From assembly GCF_946476835.1 (NCBI RefSeq), contig NZ_CAMKWA010000013.1, positions 1-63,191 of the forward strand: DNA of 63,191 nucleotides. The letters are read 5' to 3'. Below are positions 18,148 through 26,526 of this stretch, piece after piece. The notes beneath the pieces are model-generated. The model saw only the letters and a program-made list of their open reading frames with translations, did no database searches and had not been told where the DNA came from. Made by a program: the position numbers and the translations under genes. Positions within the stretch are counted from its first letter, which is position 1. Every line of letters starts with the position of its first letter. Source of the stretch: an uncultured Neokomagataea sp. Lineage in GTDB: Bacteria; Pseudomonadota; Alphaproteobacteria; Acetobacterales; Acetobacteraceae.

Positions 18148-18783
18148 GTGAAGTGGTATTACGCATTTGAAGGGCAGCAAGTCGGCCCGATAACAACAGA
18201 ACAACTTAAATATTTGGCTGCGTCTGGTACGATTACACCGGAGACGTTGGTGTGGCGGCAAGGTTTCGGGGAGCAGTGGCGCCCTGCGGCTCAAGCGGGC
18301 ATTATTTTTGCGCCGAACCTAGGTCCCGCTGTGGCGAAAAAATCGGTTCAAGAAACATGGGCATGGGCTTTTGTGATGGTGCCGTGGCTCTTGAACCAAG
18401 GCTTTCTGATCATCTCGACCTGGCAGCATTGGACGCCTGTGCAAGAGGTGAAGGCCGCTTTGCCATTAATGCTTATTATCATTGCGGCGTCGGTCATGAC
18501 GTTTATGGCGGACCGGACGGCTTTGCGTGTAGGTGGTTATCAGCCGCCAAGTGGGTGGTGGTGGCTTTTCCCGCCCGGTTACTGTTGGGCGCGTTGGCGT
18601 GTGGTGGGGCGCGGTAAGGCTTTATTGGCAGTTTGTATTTTGGCTTTTTTGGTGAGCTTTGGGGTTGGCCTGGAGCGTACCGCCAACAATCCAGCGTATA
18701 TGAATGCCTCACACTCTGCTGTTACGCATTCGGCACCGGATCAGAGCGGTACGGCGGAGGGGGATGATCAAGAAAACCTCTAA
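18148..18783 (+). CDS. GYF_2 (DUF4339) domain membrane protein
   Basis: Protein of 211 residues, function unknown. The N-terminus (KWYYAFEGQQVGPITTEQLK, then ASGTITPETLVWRQGFGEQWRPA) is a GYF_2 domain, a putative proline-rich-peptide binder. About four hydrophobic helices follow (around residues 78-95, 105-123, 145-155 and 162-180), with an unusual WWWLFPPGYCWARWR segment. The C-terminal tail is soluble and acidic. GTG 18148 is chosen because the domain begins directly after it and GGGAGG is eight bases upstream; both lie within a terminator hairpin, so the mRNA form matters for translation. Confidence 0.75.
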   Translation: MKWYYAFEGQQVGPITTEQLKYLAASGTITPETLVWRQGFGEQWRPAAQAGIIFAPNLGPAVAKKSVQETWAWAFVMVPWLLNQGFLIISTWQHWTPVQEVKAALPLMLIIIAASVMTFMADRTALRVGGYQPPSGWWWLFPPGYCWARWRVVGRGKALLAVCILAFLVSFGVGLERTANNPAYMNASHSAVTHSAPDQSGTAEGDDQENL

Positions 18784-18791
18784 GGAGGTGT

Positions 18792-18883
18792 GATTCAAAA
18801 ACCCTTGACTCATTAAAAAATTACCGAAAACGAAAATTTCACTTCCCTTTCGATTCGGCATGATTCAAAACGATTCTCGATTC
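18792..18883. promoter_or_regulatory. GANTC-dense promoter region of rnhB-ccrM
   Basis: Six GANTC sites lie within 92 bases: GATTC at 18792, GACTC at 18807, and GATTC at 18852, 18862, 18872 and 18879. About 0.4 would be expected by chance. The GACTC overlaps a -35-like TTGACT (18805-18810); no convincing -10 was found 16-18 bases later. GANTC is the target of CcrM, encoded by the second gene downstream, so methylation-dependent self-control is a natural inference. Confidence 0.7.
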
Positions 18884-18915
18884 GCACGTATTTGATGAAG
18901 GGGCGGGAAACGAGA

Positions 18916-19563
18916 ATGCCGGATTATTTGCTAGAAGCAGCCCATGGAGGCGTCGTCGCGGGTGTTGACGAAGTCGGCCGTGGGCCTTTGGCGGGTCCGG
19001 TTGTTGCTGCCGCTGTTATTTTTCGGGGAACGCCACCCGAAGCGCTGTGTGAGCTTTTGGATGATTCCAAGAAGCTGACAGCGCGCCGTCGTGATGCTGC
19101 GTATGCCGCTCTGTGCCGTTCACCTGAGGTGACGTACGGGATCGGTGCAGCGTCTGTGACGGAAATCGAAAACATCAATATTTCTAAAGCCTGTCATCTG
19201 GCGATGCGGCGTGCGGTGGAGCGCTTAGGGCGCTTGCCGGACCTGGCATTGGTGGATGGTAAGCACGCGCCAGACATGCCTTGCCCCGTGAAAATGGTTG
19301 TGGGGGGGGATGGTATCAGCTTGTCAATTGCGGCTGCGTCTATTGTGGCGAAGGTTGTACGGGATCGGCTGATGGTGCGTTTGGCGGATCGCTACAGCGT
19401 CTATGGCTGGGAGCGTAACGCAGGCTACGGCACTGTGGTCCATAAAGCCGGATTAAGAGATTACGGCGTGACACCGCATCATCGGCGGGGCTTCGCGCCA
19501 ATACGGGCCATGGTGGAGGCCTCACACATGATTTCAGGTAAAGCAGGGGAAGTCGCAGCATGA
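18916..19563 (+). CDS. rnhB: Ribonuclease HII
   Basis: Cuts the RNA strand of RNA-DNA hybrids and starts removal of single ribonucleotides from DNA. The 215-residue protein has [20 protein letters not shown] with catalytic Asp18-Glu19, [21 protein letters not shown] and the C-terminal HHRRGFAP. The ATG at 18916 is preferred over one at 18895 because GGGGCGGGAAA lies upstream and the conserved region begins soon after. It overlaps ccrM by four bases (ATGA). A second, type I RNase H is encoded at 62.4 kb. Confidence 0.95.
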   Translation: MPDYLLEAAHGGVVAGVDEVGRGPLAGPVVAAAVIFRGTPPEALCELLDDSKKLTARRRDAAYAALCRSPEVTYGIGAASVTEIENINISKACHLAMRRAVERLGRLPDLALVDGKHAPDMPCPVKMVVGGDGISLSIAAASIVAKVVRDRLMVRLADRYSVYGWERNAGYGTVVHKAGLRDYGVTPHHRRGFAPIRAMVEASHMISGKAGEVAA

Positions 19564-20657
19564 ACAAGAGCCCAGAAGGACGTCCTGTGGATGAAATTAT
19601 CCGTGGCGAGTGCGTTGAAACAATGCGCGGCTTGGCAGATGGCAGTGTGGACTGCGTGTTTGCTGACCCTCCGTATAACCTGCAATTACGTGGTGAGCTG
19701 CGCCGCCCGGATGAAACCGTGGTGGATGGGGTTGATGATGCTTGGGACAAGTTCTCAGATTATGAGGCCTATGATCACTTCACGCGGGAATGGCTGAGTG
19801 AAGCGCGCCGGGTTATGCATAAAGACGGCACGATCTGGGTGATTGGTTCGTATCATAACATTTTCCGCTTGGGCGCGATTTTGCAGGATCTAGGCTTCTG
19901 GATTTTGAACGATATTGTGTGGCGCAAGTCCAACCCGATGCCGAACTTCCGTGGTCGTCGTTTTACCAATGCACATGAGACGCTGATTTGGGCGGCGCGT
20001 AGTCCACAGAGCCGTTATCGCTTTAATTATCAGGCGATGAAGGCGTTGAATGATGATTTGCAGATGCGTTCAGATTGGTATTTGCCGATCTGCACGGGGC
20101 ATGAGCGCTTGAAGAACGAGCATGGCTTGAAACTTCACCCGACGCAAAAGCCGGAAAGCTTGTTGCATCGTGTACTCGTGGCGTCCACGAATTCGGGTGA
20201 TACGGTTTTAGATCCGTTCTGCGGGAGTGGTACGACGCCTGCTGTCGCGAAGCGCCTTGGGCGCCGTTACATCGGTATTGAGCGTCATCCTGATTATGTA
20301 AAAGCCGCGCGTGAGCGCGCTGAACGTGAAGTGCCGTTGGCGTCTGAGCATTTGGCGGTGACGCCCGCGAAGCGCGATATGCCGCGGGTTCCATTTGGTA
20401 GCTTTGTGGAAACGGGTGTGCTGCCAGCGGGGACCGTGCTGCATGATCGTCAGCAGCGTTTAACGGCAACGGTTTCGCCTGATGGAACGCTTGTCTCGGG
20501 TAACCAGCGCGGTTCGATCCATAAGCTAGGTGCCGCCTTGACGGGGGCGCCGTCCTGCAATGGTTGGACGTTCTGGTATTTTGAGCGTGATGGCCAGTGG
20601 GAGCAGTTGGATCTATTGCGTCAAGAAAGTGCGATGCTGCGCGCAGCGGCCGGGTAA
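19560..20657 (+). CDS. ccrM: CcrM-type DNA adenine methyltransferase (GANTC-specific)
   Basis: Cell-cycle methyltransferase of alphaproteobacteria that adds a methyl group to adenine in GANTC. The 365-residue protein is a beta-class enzyme: catalytic DPPY at residues 36-39 precedes the AdoMet motif DPFCGSGTT at 218-226. [20 protein letters not shown] lies in the CcrM target-recognition region. The C-terminal 80 residues ([20 protein letters not shown] to WEQLDLLRQ) form the RAMA-type domain specific to CcrM. It is not part of a restriction system; no endonuclease is adjacent. It is coupled to rnhB and shares the GANTC-rich upstream region. Confidence 0.95.
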   Translation: MNKSPEGRPVDEIIRGECVETMRGLADGSVDCVFADPPYNLQLRGELRRPDETVVDGVDDAWDKFSDYEAYDHFTREWLSEARRVMHKDGTIWVIGSYHNIFRLGAILQDLGFWILNDIVWRKSNPMPNFRGRRFTNAHETLIWAARSPQSRYRFNYQAMKALNDDLQMRSDWYLPICTGHERLKNEHGLKLHPTQKPESLLHRVLVASTNSGDTVLDPFCGSGTTPAVAKRLGRRYIGIERHPDYVKAARERAEREVPLASEHLAVTPAKRDMPRVPFGSFVETGVLPAGTVLHDRQQRLTATVSPDGTLVSGNQRGSIHKLGAALTGAPSCNGWTFWYFERDGQWEQLDLLRQESAMLRAAAG

Positions 20658-20711
20658 ATGATGTGCAGCCTGCTGCTATGCAGCGGGTGTACGGTATCAT
20701 GCTGAGGGGCT

Positions 20712-20903
20712 GTGCCGATGTGGGGCCGCTCTGTTAGCAATGGTTTATTGGCCGGACCTGACGGGGCGGTTAGAGCTTTCGTTCCAATGCGGCATAATTT
20801 TCTGGATGGGAATAGCGATGCGGCGGCATCGTTTGCATATGCGCTTATCATATTTGTAAGTGTATGCATTTTGCTTCGCCTCGCGGTGTTACCTCATTTT
20901 TGA
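20712..20903 (+). CDS. Possible small membrane protein, unknown
   Basis: A 63-codon frame starting at GTG 20712, reaching one predicted hydrophobic segment (FAYALIIFVSVCILLRLAVL) near its end. There is no family match and no clear ribosome site. It could be a real short membrane peptide or chance. It is the only frame worth mentioning in the 359-base interval after ccrM. Confidence 0.25.
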   Translation: MPMWGRSVSNGLLAGPDGAVRAFVPMRHNFLDGNSDAAASFAYALIIFVSVCILLRLAVLPHF

Positions 20904-21016
20904 TGAGAAGCGTCAAACCGGGGCGGGGTATGGTTGATCTCCCTTGGTGGGAGCCAACTGAGAAAATGCAGCGCCTGTACCCACCTCAAGAGAGCGTTAA
21001 GGTACAGGCTTATATT
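20904..21016. ncRNA. Structured intergenic region, possible small RNA or terminators
   Basis: Two stems are clear. GTTG (20933-20936) and CTCCC (20939-20943) pair with GGGAG and CAAC downstream, folding 20933-20957 around loop TTGGT. GCCTGTACC (20973-20981) pairs perfectly with GGTACAGGC (21001-21009) around a 19-base loop. On the plus strand TTATATTTT follows; on the minus strand a terminator for the ankyrin gene is possible. The paired structure is obvious but the class of RNA is not; a 6S-like RNA was considered but not supported. Confidence 0.3.
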
Positions 21017-21643
21017 TTAGCGGTGGCCAAAACCTAAGAAGCCGATGGATGTGTCGGGTGTGCCGCCACGCGTGTCATATGGCGATGCCGCTTGCGCTGT
21101 GTTTTTTGTATTAGGGCGGGTCATGGTGGCAGTGCCGCCAATCGTCATATGTGGTGTGCCGGAGCTATCATCAATTCCGCTATCGGACAGGTTCGTGCTG
21201 ATGCGACCATCTGGATTATAAGTCCGCATGGAGAGAAGCAGGAACATGATGTCGTTGCGGTTAAGATCAATCGCCATATCCAGCGGTGTTTGATCAAGGA
21301 CGTTATGGCCGCCCATATCAGCACCACGGTTCAGCGCTTCTTTTGCGGCATTAAGAGAGCCGCGATTGATGGCGTCAAACAATGCTGTTGTGGGGTTTAC
21401 GTCCACGCGGGCATGGCCGGCATCTTCATCGGAGCCTTCGGCACCGGGAAGGGCGGATGGTGGGGCTGCACGTTTGGCAGCCTTGCGGGCCTCTGCCTTC
21501 TTGGCGGAATCTTCTGCTTCTTGCTGTGCCTCAGCCTCATCAGCGTCCTGCGCGTGGGCAGAATGCCACGGCACGAGAATGGCAGGTGTCGTGGCCAGGC
21601 AGGCGACGAACAGCAGACGGGAAAAACGGTTCAAAGCACGCAT
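21017..21643 (-). CDS. Secreted ankyrin-repeat protein
   Basis: Small protein with a signal peptide (MRALNRFSRLLFVACLATTP, cleavage likely after HSAHA), an acidic Ala/Glu-rich stretch, and about two ankyrin repeats: TALFDAINRGSLNAAKEAL with NRGADMGGHNVLDQTPLDMA and IDLNRNDIMFLLL. It is probably periplasmic; the role is unknown. The 208-residue start at 21643 is chosen because it opens a standard signal peptide. An in-frame ATG at 21709 would add 22 residues and leave only 6 bases to the upstream vWA gene, so it may belong to that operon. TATAAT lies nine bases before the chosen ATG. Confidence 0.7.
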   Translation of the reverse strand: MRALNRFSRLLFVACLATTPAILVPWHSAHAQDADEAEAQQEAEDSAKKAEARKAAKRAAPPSALPGAEGSDEDAGHARVDVNPTTALFDAINRGSLNAAKEALNRGADMGGHNVLDQTPLDMAIDLNRNDIMFLLLSMRTYNPDGRISTNLSDSGIDDSSGTPHMTIGGTATMTRPNTKNTAQAASPYDTRGGTPDTSIGFLGFGHR

Positions 21644-21715
21644 AGGGTGATTATAGGCTAGCTCACGGCTCTGTGCGAGTCTTCGTATGTATGAAAGCGT
21701 GTCTTTCATGCGTTC

Positions 21716-23764
21716 TTAACGTCCTTCACGCCACCAACCGATGCCAAGGCATAGGAGGAAGAGGGGCAGAATGGCCCAGCCGGGGAAAAGAGAGTGATGT
21801 TGGGCTGTTTCGGCATTGGCTTCCATGCGCTGAGGGAGGCGGATCGTATTAGCGTCCGAATCGTAATTTTGCGTGGTGGTGAGGCTGAGTGTGGGGATGC
21901 TTTGCCCAACCCAGCGAAGCGCCCCACCGGTTGAGCGGGTAAGGGGCCCAATCTTTTCCGCTGTTGCGCGTAAATCTTGGAGTTCGAGGCTGTCATTCTG
22001 TGCAGGGCTTGCAAACGCGGTCAGGCTGTCTTGATGAATCGTCCAAATACCACTGCCTGAAATAGGCAGGTGGCCGTGCCAGACATGGTCCGTCTCGGTC
22101 ATGGGCATGGGGCGTGTCTGCCCATCGGGTGTGGTGACCATAGCCTGTGAGGACACATTAGCTTGGCCAATTGCGTGACGCTCAACGACGAGGTCATGGT
22201 TTTCAATATGTGCGGTGAGGCGGTTTTCTTCGAGTTCTGGCTCTTTCATGAGCCAGTGAGCAAGGCGGCGAAGTAGTTCTGCTTGTGGTCCACCGCCGCC
22301 TTCATTGCGGGACCAGAGCCACAACTGGTCGGAGAGGAGAAGGGCCACACGGCCTTGGTCCACATGATCGAGCAGTAAGAGGGGCGTGCCGTTTGGACCG
22401 TTCATCAGGTCTTCGCCGTGGGTCTCGTCTGCGTGGAGAGCGCGATACCATGGGCCCCAATTGGGATTAAGCCCTTCCGTCACGGGATGGAGGTGGCCGA
22501 GGGGAGCGAGGGTGGCTTTGAAGGAGCCGGTTAATAGGCCGTTATCGGGGACATGGGCGGGGAGAATTTGGGATAGGGGTGAATCTTGAAGTGTGCCCGT
22601 TTGTACAAATTCGGGGCCAGCGGTGATGAGGAGGCCACCGCCATGGCGCACATAATTGGCGATATTGGTGATGTAGCGCTCTGGCAGGATGTGTGTGTTG
22701 GAGAAGCTGTCCAGAATGATCAGGTCAAAGCTGTTGATCTTGTCTTGGAACAATTCCTTGATGGGAAAGGGGATCAGGGCAAGGTCGGAGAGTGGGGTGT
22801 TATCATCACTCGTGGGGGAACGCAGAATGGTGAAGTGGACGAGATCTACCGAGGGGTCTGCTTTGAGTAAGCGCCGCCAGACACGTTCGCTCTGATTGGG
22901 TACGCCGGAGACGAGCAAAACGCGCAGGCGGTCCCGAACGCCACGAATACGCACGACATCACTATTATTCGCTGTTGAGGCTTCACCTTCGAGGGGCGGG
23001 GTCGATAGGGCGATGAGTGTTTCGCCAGCCTGTTGGATTGGGAAGGTAATGTCCTGCGGGGTACCGGTTCGGATGGTTTGAGTTTTGGGGGGGGCATCGC
23101 CCGTGCGGATGGTGAGCGTGGTGCCGGTGTTTGATGTTGTGCCAAGGTCATCGACCTCGACGCGAATGGTGGCATTTTGTCCAATGATCGCAAAGGGCGG
23201 CGCACTCAGGATACGCAGGCGACGATCTGTGTCTTCGCTTTTGCCGGTGATGAGCAAGTGCAGTGGTAGAGTGTGGCCTGAGGGTTCTTTGAAGCGGTCC
23301 GGCAGCGTTGTGGGAACGTCATGGTCCATACCGTCCGTGACCATGAGTGCGCCGGCAAAATGGCCGCTGGGAATATCGGCCTGTTGGAGTGCTTGAAAAA
23401 GGCGCGTGCCGTTATGACCGTCTCCTGTGACATCAATGCGGTGCAGAGTCAGGTTTGGGAGTTTTGCGGCATCGTTTTGGAGGTGTTGTGCAGTGTGCTC
23501 GGCAAGGGCTGCACGGTTACCGACCGCCATGGACGGTGAGTGGTCCACGATCAGGAAAGCATCTTCTGCGGCGGGGTGTGGGGTGAGGTGTTCGGTCTGG
23601 GGGGAGGCAATCCATAGCAGTAAAAGCAAAAAGCCGAGGCCGCGCCAGAAGATACCGCGTAATCGGCCGATGATGCCCCAAAGGGTGATGCCGATAGCGC
23701 ATGCGGCGAGAGTCAGTAAAAGGCTAGTCGGCAGAAGGGGGGAGAAGCTGATGTTCATAATCAT
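21716..23764 (-). CDS. Membrane protein with vWA-like and glutamine-amidotransferase-like domains
   Basis: Protein of 682 residues with two N-terminal membrane helices (about 12-32 and 38-54), then a von Willebrand A-like domain with the metal-site motif DHSPS at residues 74-78. A class I amidotransferase-like fold follows (LRVLLVSGVPNQSERVWRRL, LIILDSFSNT, YVRHGGGLLITAGPEF) without an obvious catalytic cysteine. One helix closes the C-terminus. Its ATG overlaps the preceding gene (ATGA). This architecture is a regular companion of MoxR/DUF58/DUF4159 genes in alphaproteobacteria; biochemical function is not established. Confidence 0.8.
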   Translation of the reverse strand: MIMNISFSPLLPTSLLLTLAACAIGITLWGIIGRLRGIFWRGLGFLLLLLWIASPQTEHLTPHPAAEDAFLIVDHSPSMAVGNRAALAEHTAQHLQNDAAKLPNLTLHRIDVTGDGHNGTRLFQALQQADIPSGHFAGALMVTDGMDHDVPTTLPDRFKEPSGHTLPLHLLITGKSEDTDRRLRILSAPPFAIIGQNATIRVEVDDLGTTSNTGTTLTIRTGDAPPKTQTIRTGTPQDITFPIQQAGETLIALSTPPLEGEASTANNSDVVRIRGVRDRLRVLLVSGVPNQSERVWRRLLKADPSVDLVHFTILRSPTSDDNTPLSDLALIPFPIKELFQDKINSFDLIILDSFSNTHILPERYITNIANYVRHGGGLLITAGPEFVQTGTLQDSPLSQILPAHVPDNGLLTGSFKATLAPLGHLHPVTEGLNPNWGPWYRALHADETHGEDLMNGPNGTPLLLLDHVDQGRVALLLSDQLWLWSRNEGGGGPQAELLRRLAHWLMKEPELEENRLTAHIENHDLVVERHAIGQANVSSQAMVTTPDGQTRPMPMTETDHVWHGHLPISGSGIWTIHQDSLTAFASPAQNDSLELQDLRATAEKIGPLTRSTGGALRWVGQSIPTLSLTTTQNYDSDANTIRLPQRMEANAETAQHHSLFPGWAILPLFLLCLGIGWWREGR

Positions 23765-26526
23765 GGGGCGTCATCTCCGTCTGTGTCGTCTGACGGATTA
23801 CTGTTGGATGTTGCGCTTTGGCCGAGGCGGTGCAGCATTTCGGGGTAATGTGCTTGATCGCTTTTGTAGTTACCAGTGAGGGCATAGACGATCATGTTAA
23901 GGCCGAAGCGATAGGCGATGGTGCGTTGCTCATCGCCACCGGGAATGGTCGCGTAGGGGTGGTTTCCGGTATTATCGATAGCCCATGCATAGGCCCAGCC
24001 TGCATTGCCGATGATGACGGGAGAGACGCCGTCATTTGCTTCATCGCCTGTTTGTGCAACGTAAACGGGTTGCCCTGCGATGCGGCCCGGATAGCTGCCG
24101 TGCATGAGGTAGAAAGTGTGGCTCAGTACATGTTGGTCGTTCAATTTGGCAAGGGGCGGGACCATGAGGCCATCTGTCGCGCGTTTGAGTGCATCACGGA
24201 TGGCATTCTTGTGGCCGGGGTCAATATCAGTGCCTGCACCGAGTTCATCAATGAGGAGGATGCCGCCATGTTCCATAAAGTTGTTGAGGGCTTTGGTGCG
24301 GTCAGGGTCCGCTTGAATATCGGTGGTGATCGGCCAGTAGAGCAGGGGGTAGAAGGCAAGGTCATCACGGCCGGGCTGGACGCCTATAGGGCCGCCTAGC
24401 AAAGCAGAACTGCGGGTACTGGTGTAGTCCGATAAACCCTGAAGCCCCATGCGGGAGATGTTATCAATGTCAGGGTTACCTGTTTCGATATAGGCAAGGT
24501 GCGTTTCTAAGGCACCGGCGGGTGCGTTGCTCTTAGTGGTATCGTCATCCGCCTGTGCTCGCGGGGGGGCTATCGTACTGAGTGTGAGGACAAGGACGAG
24601 AAGGGCGGTGCGGCGGCGGAGCAAGCCCCGGCGGTACAGTGAAAGCAGCATATCAATGATGAGCACACCCAGCCCAGCTATGAAGGCGAAGGGGGCAAGG
24701 GGTGTGTGAACTTGTAGGCCATGAGGTGTGATCGGGGTGCCAAAGAGTGGCGCTGCACTCAGGGGGGGGGCGTTATCCCCTAAATTGAGGGCATGAGTTC
24801 CATGGATGGGGCCATACAGTCCCGCTGGGTGCTGGACTGTTACAGAGGTGCGGGACATGGTGGCCATCGTGAGGGGCTGGGCTGCGGGAGGTGCTTCTAT
24901 GAGTGTGCCATGCGCATCGAAAGCGCGCCATAACGACAAGGCGCCAGTATCGCTCTGTGCAATGCCGGCGGAGCGGGCAATGAGGCGCTCAAGCATGGAA
25001 GGAAACAGCCCTGAAAGTGGAAGGTTGGACCAGTCCGGTGAGGCGGTGACGTGAAAGAGGATGATCTCTCCGTTGCCGTAATTTTGCGCGGTTACGAGAG
25101 GCGTTCCGTCTGTGAGAGCGGCCCAGACATGGCTGCTGAGATCTGGTGTCGGTTGGGCAAGAACCTGTTTGGTGATGGTGACGTCCGTTGGGATTGGTAG
25201 GCCATAAAAAGGGGAGTTGGGAGCAAATGCCGCGAGTGCTTGTGGTTTGCCCCAAGACATAGGGCCGCCGAGTTGCCGGAGGCCGTTCATGAGCGGTACG
25301 GCAATGAGGGGATCGGTGGGTTGCGCGGTGTTTGGCTCAGTGTTTGGGGTGGGCGTTGAGGCTTGTGCGGCGAGGCCGGGTCCGGCGAAGCGAATGAGTG
25401 TTCCTCCTTGTTTGACCCACGCTAAGACGTGTTCACGCGTGCTGTCACCGCTTAAGGCGCCATCCGTGGCGATGAGGACTGAGAGCGGCGTTGTGGGGAG
25501 TGCGGTGCTCGGCACGCTGTGGCGTTCAGCAATGGTATCAAGGGCTTGATTGAGGAAGAAGGCGGACCCGGTTAGGGGCGTAGCATCTCCCGGTGTGGGG
25601 AGTACGCCAACAGGGCGGCGGTGGCCAGCATCTCCCAGATGGTACTGACCGGCTAAGCCATAGTCACCATCAAGGGTAAAATGATCAAGCTGGTGGCGGA
25701 GTGCAGGGGCAAGTGCCAAGGCTGTGCTTGTTTGGGAGGGAAGTGTGAATTTGGCGAGTGTGCCGCCTTGTTCAGTTAGGGCGTGGAGAGTGAACATGCG
25801 CTGGGCACATGCTTTCGCTTGGAGAATAGACGCTTGTTGTGTGTGGTCTGTCGCGCTCTGAATGGAGAGAAGAGCAACGTCACATAATGGCCAGCGGAGG
25901 TCTGCCTGCGTGGTGTAGGGCGCGATATTGTCGAGTAATGCGTGGTCTTGTGGTGTGGCGATCCCGTCTGAAATGAGCAATAGGCTCTCAGTGGGCTGAG
26001 GGCGTGTAGGTAGGCGCTTGATCAGTGCGGCACGATCAATAGGCCAAGGTTGCGGCTGAAGATGGTGGAGCATATCGCTCCATTCTTGTGGGCTGTCGGG
26101 GTGGAAGGGGTGCGGTAAAAAGCCATCTGCCGTAGGGGCGGAGCGCAGGAGTGTGACGTGGTGATGGTGCAGGAGTGCTGCATTGCCGGCGGCTTCGGCT
26201 GCGGTGATCCGCGCAGCCCAGTGTGGCGTCGAGGTCCAGCCGTCATCGAGAATAATCGTGAGGTCTTGTGCGTTTTCGAGAGGCGGATGACCGGGCAGGA
26301 TCGGGCGCGCTAGTCCAAAAATAATGAGTGCTACGGCACAGAGGCGCAGCAGAAAAAGCCATAATGGGGAGCGCGCTGCGTCCTGATGGTTGGGCGTTAA
26401 ACGTTCTAAAATGATAAGTGATGGGAAGCGTTGTGTGCGTGGGGCAGGTGGGGTTGCGCGGATGAGCCACCACAGCGCGGGAAGAGCCACAAGGCCAAGT
26501 AAGAGAGCGGGAGCGAGGAAAATCAT
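23761..26526 (-). CDS. BatA-like N-terminal and DUF4159 domain protein
   Basis: Inner-membrane protein of 921 residues. The first 90 residues have the aerotolerance BatA layout: MIFLAPALLLGLVALPALWW, then TQRFPSLIILERLTP and a second helix. A vWA-like segment begins DLTIILDDGWTS, where the DxSxS metal site is altered to DDGWT. The last 220 residues form a DUF4159 domain (THLAYIETGNPDIDNIS, FYPLLYWPI, GILLIDELGAG). A helix near residues 615-640 separates the parts. Four-base overlaps with both neighbours show tight coupling in the MoxR operon. The role is probably envelope-related; not known. Confidence 0.85.
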   Translation of the reverse strand: MIFLAPALLLGLVALPALWWLIRATPPAPRTQRFPSLIILERLTPNHQDAARSPLWLFLLRLCAVALIIFGLARPILPGHPPLENAQDLTIILDDGWTSTPHWAARITAAEAAGNAALLHHHHVTLLRSAPTADGFLPHPFHPDSPQEWSDMLHHLQPQPWPIDRAALIKRLPTRPQPTESLLLISDGIATPQDHALLDNIAPYTTQADLRWPLCDVALLSIQSATDHTQQASILQAKACAQRMFTLHALTEQGGTLAKFTLPSQTSTALALAPALRHQLDHFTLDGDYGLAGQYHLGDAGHRRPVGVLPTPGDATPLTGSAFFLNQALDTIAERHSVPSTALPTTPLSVLIATDGALSGDSTREHVLAWVKQGGTLIRFAGPGLAAQASTPTPNTEPNTAQPTDPLIAVPLMNGLRQLGGPMSWGKPQALAAFAPNSPFYGLPIPTDVTITKQVLAQPTPDLSSHVWAALTDGTPLVTAQNYGNGEIILFHVTASPDWSNLPLSGLFPSMLERLIARSAGIAQSDTGALSLWRAFDAHGTLIEAPPAAQPLTMATMSRTSVTVQHPAGLYGPIHGTHALNLGDNAPPLSAAPLFGTPITPHGLQVHTPLAPFAFIAGLGVLIIDMLLSLYRRGLLRRRTALLVLVLTLSTIAPPRAQADDDTTKSNAPAGALETHLAYIETGNPDIDNISRMGLQGLSDYTSTRSSALLGGPIGVQPGRDDLAFYPLLYWPITTDIQADPDRTKALNNFMEHGGILLIDELGAGTDIDPGHKNAIRDALKRATDGLMVPPLAKLNDQHVLSHTFYLMHGSYPGRIAGQPVYVAQTGDEANDGVSPVIIGNAGWAYAWAIDNTGNHPYATIPGGDEQRTIAYRFGLNMIVYALTGNYKSDQAHYPEMLHRLGQSATSNSNPSDDTDGDDAP

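Noticed and set aside
19560-20657. Restriction-modification system around the methyltransferase
   Set aside because: No endonuclease or specificity gene is adjacent; the domain order and RAMA-type C-terminus fit the solitary cell-cycle enzyme CcrM.
20850-21060. 6S RNA candidate after ccrM
   Set aside because: The paired segments are suggestive, but a closing stem joining the two ends and a central bubble could not be found, and the 3' part would overlap the ankyrin gene.
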